In this document: positions 1-4,957 of the stretch, piece by piece
Layout of the letters: every line of letters starts with the position of its first letter
Numbering within the stretch: the stretch's first letter is position 1
Assembly (NCBI GenBank): GCA_050486105.1
Contig: JBJHCR010000294.1
Location: 1-8,036 of the forward strand
From: JAEXNA01 sp050486105
GTDB taxonomy: Bacteria; Vulcanimicrobiota; Xenobia; Xenobiales; JADMJV01
DNA length: 8,036 nt
Direction: 5' to 3'
The notes under the pieces: model-generated
What the model was told of the DNA's origin: nothing
The model's database searches: none
The model's input: the letters and a program-made list of their open reading frames with translations, nothing else
Program-made: the position numbers and the translations under genes

Positions 1-83
1 GCTCTGGTGGGAGCCCGGTGCGGGAAATCCGCACGCCGGGTTCTGTGGGGGGCCAGGGAGGGCGACCTCCCTGGTCTACCTAC
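1..83 (+). ncRNA. Group II intron 3' end (domains V and VI)
   Basis: Bases 11-43 fold as a catalytic domain V. The lower stem pairs 11-18 with 36-43 and carries the AGC triad at 12-14. A two-base CG bulge lies at 34-35, and a five-pair upper stem is capped by a GAAA-type loop. Bases 46-82 fold as domain VI: U46-A82, G47-U81, G48-C80, G49-C79, then an unpaired A78, then G50-U77, G51-C76, G52-U75, and a nine-pair stem 53-61/66-74 closed by a GNRA loop GCGA. A78 is the expected branch-point adenosine. The intron should end at about C83, with a terminal AC matching the AY rule. Domains I-IV and any reverse transcriptase lie left of the window, so the intron class and whether it is active cannot be judged. 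Confidence 0.88.
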
Positions 84-104
84 CGCCCTTAGGGGCCGAC
101 CCAG

Positions 105-152
105 GCAAAGAAAGGCCCACCAGAACAGCCGGGTGGGACTGTTTTGGTGGGC
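105..152 (-). terminator. Rho-independent terminator for the Rhs/immunity transcript
   Basis: Bases 115-128 pair with 139-152 in a 14-bp stem (13 Watson-Crick pairs plus G123-U144) with a 10-base loop. Read on the minus strand the stem is followed by CTTTCTTTG, a U-rich tail; read on the plus strand it is followed by ACTAAG, with no U tract. It therefore fits termination of minus-strand transcription leaving the gene that stops at 274. The distance from that stop is about 120 bases, filled by further hairpins. Confidence 0.6.
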
Positions 153-175
153 ACTAAGCTAAGCGTGGGTTACCT

Positions 176-232
176 GGGGGGGGTTCCCGGTTCGCTCTTC
201 GAAAATCTTCGAGCGTTCCGGGAACCCCCCCC
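176..232. repeat. Long imperfect palindrome with G8/C9 arms
   Basis: Eight Gs at 176-183 followed by TTCCCGG pair with CCGGGAA at 218-224 and the C run from 225. A TT/TT internal mismatch follows, then CGCTC (193-197) pairs with GAGCG (211-215) around a 13-base loop. The result is about 20 bp of stem. There is no U tract on either side, so it is not a plain terminator. It may be a REP-like or mobile palindromic repeat, or an mRNA 3'-end stabiliser; no second copy is visible in this window. Confidence 0.6.
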
Positions 233-280
233 CGGCCGAAGGCCGGGCTCTTCACCGGCCCGGTAGAGCCGGACTAGAGC
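231..280. repeat. Two adjacent GC-rich hairpins after the immunity gene
   Basis: CCCGGCC (231-237) pairs with GGCCGGG (241-247) around a GAA loop. Next to it GCTCT (247-251) pairs with AGAGC (276-280) and CCGGC (255-259) with GCCGG (268-272), separated by three-base internal loops, with an eight-base apical loop. The outer arm overlaps the TAG stop at 276-274 of the minus-strand gene. Together with the palindrome at 176-232 and the terminator at 115-152 this makes a nearly continuous array of four stem-loops over 166 bases. Confidence 0.55.
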
Positions 281-759
281 AAGTGCTCTTCCCTCACCGC
301 TGCCATGTTGCATTCATCTACCAAGTTTATCAGCCACAACTTGCAAACTTTGGAGTCTCGACCAATCGCCACTAAAAGCGCATCATCGAAAGCCAGATAC
401 TCGGCTGGTGGTTCGTCAGAGAGTTGTATCTCTATCGATTTTACATTCGGGTCAAGCGCAAACTTCGGTTCCGGGAGAACTTCATGCTGCTTCTCGAAGA
501 CGAAGCCCGGACAATGACCTTCGCGGGTCTGAGGCAGTTCTATCTCCTGCTGGTGAACGCATTCGACTCCAACAACCTCCAAACTGTATAGGGTTCCATC
601 CTCAGTAACCTTCAAGATAAGGCTTCTGTCTCCAGAGTAGAAAACGTTGACCTTGCTTGCCACGACGTTCGTTTTGAGATACAGCACGTCAGAGTCAGAT
701 CGGTTGAAGGCAAAGGCTCGAAAAGGCTGTGTTTCTCCTGTCGGCAGATACTTCATCAT
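274..759 (-). CDS. Putative immunity protein paired with the Rhs toxin
   Basis: This 161-residue protein has no signal peptide or membrane segment and no family I recognise. Its start ATG (759-757) overlaps the Rhs stop codon as TAATG, and the GGAGGAG Shine-Dalgarno sequence lies inside the last Rhs codons. A second ATG follows immediately, so the true start may be one codon later. The composition is acidic (roughly 27 Asp/Glu against 15 Lys/Arg by eye), opposite to the basic toxin tip encoded just upstream. A small cytoplasmic protein directly after an Rhs C-terminal tip is the standard position of the cognate immunity gene, whose product binds and blocks the toxin in the producing cell or its siblings. 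The role is inferred from position, coupling and charge, not from homology. Terminator-like hairpins follow the stop. Confidence 0.72.
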   Translation of the reverse strand: MMKYLPTGETQPFRAFAFNRSDSDVLYLKTNVVASKVNVFYSGDRSLILKVTEDGTLYSLEVVGVECVHQQEIELPQTREGHCPGFVFEKQHEVLPEPKFALDPNVKSIEIQLSDEPPAEYLAFDDALLVAIGRDSKVCKLWLINLVDECNMAAVREEHLL

Positions 760-2507
760 TATCTCCTCCGTCCGGTTCCATAGATAGTCACGAAGGCGCC
801 AGGATAGACTGCACCGCTTCGACCTCTCTGTGGTTTAGGGTCGAAGACAAACTCCAATTCTCGGCCACTATTCCCGAATTCATTGATACGCCAGGTTTCG
901 TAGCCGTTGCTCTTGCGAGTTGAGACGTAACGGGCCTGATGCTCCAAAATTATTTCCTGGAATTCATCCTTCGTGAGTTGGACATCTGGCCCCGCCAATC
1001 CGCCGTAGAAATGTGGAGCAACCCTTCTCATTTTTTTCCGCCACAAAAGGGTGTCGTCCTCATCTCCATCACCAGGACAAGGTGAGGGACTAGGTCCAGG
1101 TGATGCGCTAGGGCTAGGTCTAGGTTGGGGAGAGGAGCCAGGTAACGGGACTGAGGAGCCTAGAATTTTGGCGAATCCTCTTCGAACTCTTCTTTGCCCA
1201 TCTACGACCAGGCCTGCGCCCACCGCATCTCCAAATGGTAGAGGCGCGTCACTAGCTGCAGCTCCGACGCCGCCAATAATCTGAAGCGTCCCCACGGCGA
1301 TGTCTTTGACTCCATCCGCGGTCATTGTGGGCATCAACCCAGTATGATCGGTATAGGTCACGGGGTTGTTGGCCGCCATCGAGTAGAGGTTCAGCCCTCC
1401 CGCAAACCCAATGGGATCTCGGCTGAGGAACCGTCCTAAAGATGAGTCATAATGACGATGCCCCATCAAGTAGAGCCCGGAGTCTACGGTGTCATCGTTG
1501 ACTGAGAGCCCTCCAACCCAGGTTTTGTCGCTCTGGAACGAGGTCGAGGCGGTCTTGTTGCCGTTCTCGGTGTAGTCGTACGACTGGAGAACGACCCCGT
1601 CAGTGCCCCGGACGATATCTCTCACGGACCCGAGCGCATCCGTCAGAAAGAAGAAAAATTCTTCATTCTTTTCAAAACCTAGGATCTGGGGACCTTGGAT
1701 GTAGGAGATAGTATCAGCTCCAGCTTTGGCCAAGGCAGTGGATAATCCAGTAGAATACTCGGTGGTCACTTGACCACTCTTGGCCTTCTTCTTGCGTCGA
1801 AAGCCGTTGGCGAGATAAGAGTTCTCTTGTTTGACATCGTTGGTCGGACCATTAGAGTCTGCCGACGAGACAGAGACCAGTTTATTGAAACCGTCCCAAC
1901 TGTAAGAGATCGTGAGACCGGTGTCGTCGTTAAACCGTGACAGCAAGTTCCCATCATCATCAAGCTCAAAGGACTCTGTGGAAAGAAGAGCGTTCGTGGA
2001 CAAGTTCCTCTTCTCCAAAGTCTCGATGCCGTCGGCATCGTCATAGCTGTAAATTAGCTTGACAAGATCCTGGGGTAGATCCAAGACCGTCCGGTTGTCC
2101 GACTCATCGTAGGAATAGATCGAGACATCTTCCAGTAAGCTCTCCGATGGCCCCTTCTCTACCTTGCTCAGGCGGTCGAGATAGTCGTAGCTGTATCTCC
2201 AATGAACCGACCCTGCCGAAGAGGTCTCGATTTGTCTAGTCCGGTTGCCCGAGTCGTCATATTCGAACTCGAACTCGCGAAGGGGTAGTCCTCCTTTGAG
2301 GTAGCGCAGATGTAACAGTTGTCCGTTCTCATTCCATCCTCGTGCGTTACCCTCGCTCTGAAACTCCGCCACAATGTCGGTGGCTGCCGGATAGGTGATC
2401 GAAAGCGGTAACCCTACCTCGTCATAGAGATAGAGCGACTGTCTGACGGCGTTGCCCTCGTTGAGGTCGGCGAGGTTGGCGAGGTTGTCTTGGGTGTCCA
2501 AGGCCAT
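759..2507 (-). CDS. Rhs/YD-repeat protein, truncated, with C-terminal toxin tip
   Basis: The product has 582 residues. Seven YD-type repeats are visible, starting near residues 28, 83, 107, 133, 155, 182 and 204 (for example YDDSGNRTRQI). The Rhs core signature follows at about 346-391, including GRFLSRDPIGFAGGLNLYS and ending TDHTGL. The two Asp residues used for self-cleavage in Rhs and TcC shells are kept (D364, D387), although the second DPxG reads DHTG. Residues 392-444 form a Gly/Ala-rich hydrophobic pretoxin segment. Residues 452-484 are a Pro/Ser linker running into an acidic GDGDEDD, and about 485-582 are a basic tip ending in GRRR. The tip is the variable, probably toxic part; I cannot assign its activity. 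Full Rhs proteins usually exceed 1,000 residues and this one starts inside the repeats, without a signal peptide or a convincing Shine-Dalgarno. It is therefore probably a 3' fragment or orphan tip. No in-frame ATG, GTG or TTG lies between 2507 and the in-frame stop at 2630-2628. Confidence 0.9.
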   Translation of the reverse strand: MALDTQDNLANLADLNEGNAVRQSLYLYDEVGLPLSITYPAATDIVAEFQSEGNARGWNENGQLLHLRYLKGGLPLREFEFEYDDSGNRTRQIETSSAGSVHWRYSYDYLDRLSKVEKGPSESLLEDVSIYSYDESDNRTVLDLPQDLVKLIYSYDDADGIETLEKRNLSTNALLSTESFELDDDGNLLSRFNDDTGLTISYSWDGFNKLVSVSSADSNGPTNDVKQENSYLANGFRRKKKAKSGQVTTEYSTGLSTALAKAGADTISYIQGPQILGFEKNEEFFFFLTDALGSVRDIVRGTDGVVLQSYDYTENGNKTASTSFQSDKTWVGGLSVNDDTVDSGLYLMGHRHYDSSLGRFLSRDPIGFAGGLNLYSMAANNPVTYTDHTGLMPTMTADGVKDIAVGTLQIIGGVGAAASDAPLPFGDAVGAGLVVDGQRRVRRGFAKILGSSVPLPGSSPQPRPSPSASPGPSPSPCPGDGDEDDTLLWRKKMRRVAPHFYGGLAGPDVQLTKDEFQEIILEHQARYVSTRKSNGYETWRINEFGNSGRELEFVFDPKPQRGRSGAVYPGAFVTIYGTGRRR

Positions 2508-2914
2508 CTTGACTAGTCGGGCCCTGCGGGAGCGCTTTAGGCTTGCCAGCCAATCCTGTTCGGAAACCCAAGCCGCTTGTCCACGACGGGCAAACCGCTC
2601 GAGTCGGCTTTTGGTATAGGGGTCGGTTCAAGACGGTGGAGGAGGACGATCCAGCGATTAGCCCTTCTCACCGAGAATTTGTAGGCTGCCTTAAACAGTT
2701 CCTCAGTGAACAGGCTTAAGATCGACGCCTTTCTCTGAGCTTTACGGGACCGGTCCCTGGGCGAGCAACAAGGCCTCGGTATACCTCTAGACCCCCCCTG
2801 GCCTGGGGAGAAAAACTATACCATGGGATGGCTGTCAGAACTCCAGAGTAATCTCCACACGGAGCGCTTCGGGACCTACCATAGGGATACAGAAAACTTC
2901 TTGGAGGTAAGAAA
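2508..2914. other. Divergent intergenic region
   Basis: These 407 bases separate the minus-strand Rhs fragment from the plus-strand secreted protein gene. The Rhs frame continues upstream as unrelated-looking sequence (TDPYTKSRLERFARRGQ...) to a TGA at 2630-2628. Another minus-strand frame stays open for about 90 codons, from a TAG near 2815 to a TAA at 2539-2537, and includes the stretch FTEELFKAAYKFSVRRANRW. It has no ATG and no recognisable domain, so I do not call it a gene; it could be a remnant of whatever preceded the Rhs tip. No convincing sigma-70 promoter was found. A promoter for the + strand gene must lie here. Confidence 0.5.
2903..2908 (+). promoter_or_regulatory. Strong Shine-Dalgarno for the secreted protein gene
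   Basis: GGAGGT lies six bases before the ATG at 2915 in an A-rich context (GGAGGTAAGAAAATG). This is the best-formed ribosome binding site in the window and fixes the start of the downstream gene. Confidence 0.8.
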
Positions 2915-3346
2915 ATGAGAAAACAACACTCGTTGAGATTATTCGCGGGGATTCTATTGACCGGTCTCTTTCTGCTCACCGGAACAGCCTTTGCTGCTCC
3001 CACCGTAGCGGTCGAAGAGATCGTCATCAACAGAACTCTCAACACCGAAAATCTCGACGAAATTAACATAAGGGTCAACACTGTCAACACCAGCACTGTA
3101 GCCGTCGAAAGCCCAATCATCCATCTCTGGGTTAGAGAGAATCCTCAGACCGAGTGGAGACTCCTGAGAACCTGGGATGAAGAGCCCGACATCAATGCCG
3201 GTGAACGCCTCTCTCGAGATTTCTTTGCCATCGGGACAGGCGATGCCGATCCGGCCCTCTTTGCTCAGACCTTTGAAGTCAGAGCCGAGGTCCGCGCCAA
3301 TGGCAACGTGATGGCCACCCGTGAAGCTGTTCACATCGAACAGTAA
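2915..3346 (+). CDS. Small secreted protein, probable beta-sandwich, unknown function
   Basis: The product has 143 residues. Residues 1-27 are a canonical Sec signal peptide: a basic start MRKQH, a hydrophobic core LFAGILLTGLFLL, and a signal peptidase I site at AFA|AP. The mature part of about 115 residues has alternating hydrophobic strands (VAVEEIVINR, INIRVNTVNTS, PIIHLWVRE, FEVRAEVRANGN) that suggest a single immunoglobulin-like or CARDB-like beta-sandwich. It has no cysteines and no obvious catalytic motif. The gene is the only one on the plus strand, has its own strong Shine-Dalgarno, and is closed by a clear terminator 29 bases after its stop, so it is monocistronic. The product is expected in the periplasm or outside the cell. 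The fold assignment is my reading of the strand pattern. Confidence 0.88.
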   Translation: MRKQHSLRLFAGILLTGLFLLTGTAFAAPTVAVEEIVINRTLNTENLDEINIRVNTVNTSTVAVESPIIHLWVRENPQTEWRLLRTWDEEPDINAGERLSRDFFAIGTGDADPALFAQTFEVRAEVRANGNVMATREAVHIEQ

Positions 3347-3374
3347 AGAGCTGCCGACCTAGCGTTGGCCAGCT

Positions 3375-3403
3375 GACCTCCCCAACAAACGGGAGGTCTT
3401 TTT
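3375..3403 (+). terminator. Rho-independent terminator
   Basis: GACCTCCC (3375-3382) and GGGAGGTC (3391-3398) form a perfect 8-bp stem with loop CAACAAAC, followed by five Ts (3399-3403). It ends the transcript of the secreted protein gene. On the opposite strand the stem is followed by AGCTGG, so it would not work as an intrinsic terminator for the aldo/keto reductase transcript arriving from the right. Confidence 0.92.
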
Positions 3404-3489
3404 CGTTGGGCAGGCCCGTCGGTTTTAACCACTTGATGCAGGGGAGAGTCGACGGATCGTCTTTTCATCACCCAGAGGGTCGAGTCGGT

Positions 3490-4467
3490 TTAAAGTTCTA
3501 CTGCCTTGAGGAGTTCTGCCGGATAACGATCGCCTGCCACGTCCTCTGGAGCGAAATCAAGAGTTTTGAGATCCTGGGGAGACAGCTTCAGCTCCACGGC
3601 ATCTACGTTGGCCTCCAAGTACTTGCTCCTCTTGGTCCCGGGAATCGGAACCACCTCTGGGCCTTGATGCAGAAGCCAAGCGATGGCCACTTGAGCAGGA
3701 GTGGCGCCGTGACCTCGCGCCACCTGCTTCACCCGGTCCACCAGCTTCAGGTTCCGAGCCAAATTCTCAGCGGAAAAACGTGGCATAGAGCGCCGACTGT
3801 CGCCTTCATCCAAGGTCGAGGTCTCGGTGATCGAACCGGTGAGCAATCCGCGACCCAAGGGACTGAAGGCTACCAAGCCAATTTTGAGTTCCCGGAGCGT
3901 CGGCAAAATCTTGCTCTCGATCCCCCGACTGAAAAGAGAGTACTCACTCTGCAAGGCACTCAGAGGAAACTCACCGTGTGCTCGCCTCACAGTGGCCTCA
4001 GAGGCTTCCGATAGACCAAGATGGCGCACGTACCCTTTCCTTACCAGTTCCCCCATTGAGCCGATGCTCTCTTCCACAGGAACGTCGGGATCCACGCGAT
4101 GAAGATAGAACAGATCCAGGACCTCGACTCCGAGGCGTTTGAGGGACTGCTCACAACAGCGGTGGAGGTATTCGGGTCGGCCGTTGACCAAATATCCGTC
4201 CGAACGACGTTCCACAATTCCAGCCTTAGTGGCCAAAATTATCCGCTGACGGTAAGTTTTGAGAGGCACGGAAAGGAGTTTTTCGTTGGCCCCATCTCCA
4301 TAAATGTTTGCCGTGTCCCAGAAAACCACACCCAACTCTAATGCCCGGTGAAGCGTCTTTAAAGCCTGTACTTCATCTGCCTGTCCGTAAGCCCAGGACA
4401 TGCCCATACAACCCAGTCCGATCCTGGAAACCTGGAGACCTTGTTCACCCAAAGATAGAGTCTGCAT
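3490..4467 (-). CDS. Aldo/keto reductase
   Basis: The product is an NAD(P)H-dependent oxidoreductase of the aldo/keto reductase superfamily, a cytoplasmic TIM barrel of about 325 residues, which is normal length. The N-terminus LGEQGLQVSRIGLGCMGMS is typical. The catalytic tetrad is complete: D51 and Y56 in DTANIYG, K81 in ATKAG, and H123 in YLHRVD (numbered from the ATG at 4467). SPLGRGLLTG and the C-terminal VPIPGTKRSKYLEAN match the NADP-phosphate-binding end of the family. A TTG at 4482 would add five residues, and a GGGAGG sits about 14 bases before it; I prefer the ATG because the family usually starts right at M-Q-T-x-x-LG. The gene lies 49 bases after the cyclic-nucleotide-binding gene on the same strand and is probably the last gene of that transcript. 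The substrate cannot be read from sequence; it resembles the AKR12/13-like group. Confidence 0.93.
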   Translation of the reverse strand: MQTLSLGEQGLQVSRIGLGCMGMSWAYGQADEVQALKTLHRALELGVVFWDTANIYGDGANEKLLSVPLKTYRQRIILATKAGIVERRSDGYLVNGRPEYLHRCCEQSLKRLGVEVLDLFYLHRVDPDVPVEESIGSMGELVRKGYVRHLGLSEASEATVRRAHGEFPLSALQSEYSLFSRGIESKILPTLRELKIGLVAFSPLGRGLLTGSITETSTLDEGDSRRSMPRFSAENLARNLKLVDRVKQVARGHGATPAQVAIAWLLHQGPEVVPIPGTKRSKYLEANVDAVELKLSPQDLKTLDFAPEDVAGDRYPAELLKAVEL

Positions 4468-4516
4468 GGAGATCTCGTTCAACCTGAGTTCAAGCCCTCC
4501 CCCTTAGGTTGTCGCG

Positions 4517-4957
4517 CTATTCTAACTGCTGAAGAGCCTCGGACAATTCAGGCATTCGCTCGCCTGCCTTCTTGATCATGGCGCGTCTCAAACCGGGAAA
4601 CACTCTCAGAATCTTTGCCAAGTGCTCACCGGGGAGTACCAGCAACACCCCGTCTGTTTTAGCCTTGACCGAACTCGTTCGTTCGACCCCTAAAAGCAAA
4701 CCTATCTCCCCAAAGAAGTCGTCTTTGGTCATAGAAACGATCTTTTCTTCGTTGATGTGAGCCTCAAAAGTTCCTTCCCTGATAAAGAAGAGCGCATCAC
4801 CAGGGGAACCTAAGCTGATGATCCACTCATCGGCTTGGACATCCCTAAGGGAAAAGCAGGCAGTGGCGGCATCGAGAGCTTCGAAACTGCCCCTGCGAAA
4901 CTCAGGAACTTTACCCAAGACCCTTCTGACTGAGGCGGCGGCAGAGCGGTTTCCCAT
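4517..4957 (-). CDS. Single-domain cyclic-nucleotide-binding (cNMP) protein
   Basis: The product has 146 residues and consists almost entirely of one CRP/PKA-type cNMP-binding domain (about 15-125). The phosphate-binding cassette is intact: FGEIGLLLGVERTSSV, with E84 for the ribose 2'-OH and R93 for the cyclic phosphate. The preceding strands (EWIISLGSPGDALFFIREG) fit the family. There is no helix-turn-helix, so it is not a CRP-type transcription factor, and there is no kinase or membrane segment. I chose the ATG at 4957-4955 because it overlaps the stop of the mechanosensitive channel gene as TAATG, with GAAGG just upstream; an upstream TTG at 4996 would add 13 residues inside the channel gene. 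In the bCNG family this domain is fused to the C-terminus of a MscS channel. Here the two parts are separate, coupled genes, so the protein is a likely soluble regulator of that channel (inferred). Thr after the cassette Arg weakly suggests cGMP, by analogy with eukaryotic cassettes. Confidence 0.92.
   Translation of the reverse strand: MGNRSAAASVRRVLGKVPEFRRGSFEALDAATACFSLRDVQADEWIISLGSPGDALFFIREGTFEAHINEEKIVSMTKDDFFGEIGLLLGVERTSSVKAKTDGVLLVLPGEHLAKILRVFPGLRRAMIKKAGERMPELSEALQQLE

Noticed and set aside
11..83. tRNA or small regulatory RNA
   Set aside because: The AGC triad, CG bulge, GNRA loops and bulged A78 fit group II intron domains V/VI much better than any tRNA.
115..152. Integron attC-like site
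   Set aside because: The hairpin is long and imperfect, but the conserved core sites (RYYYAAC / GTTRRRY) at its ends are absent and no integrase or cassette array is visible.
1051..1160. CRISPR or functional tandem repeat array
   Set aside because: The short repeats are the coding sequence of a Pro/Ser linker in the Rhs protein, in frame and without spacers.
2537..2815. A ~90-codon minus-strand open frame with a protein-like stretch (FTEELFKAAYKFSVRRANRW)
   Set aside because: No ATG, no ribosome binding site and no recognisable family; retained only as a possible remnant in the intergenic entry.
2716..3120. A 134-codon open frame on the minus strand
   Set aside because: It overlaps the well-supported secreted protein gene and its start; its hydrophobic N-terminus comes from the antisense of the other gene's strands.
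3406..4014. A 202-codon open frame on the plus strand
   Set aside because: It lies opposite the aldo/keto reductase, whose reading is unmistakable, and its product has no domain or signal.
4467..4482. Upstream TTG start for the aldo/keto reductase
   Set aside because: It adds five residues not typical of the family; not excluded, but the ATG at 4467 matches the usual N-terminus.
4517..4957. CRP/FNR transcription regulator
   Set aside because: The protein ends after the cNMP domain and has no helix-turn-helix.
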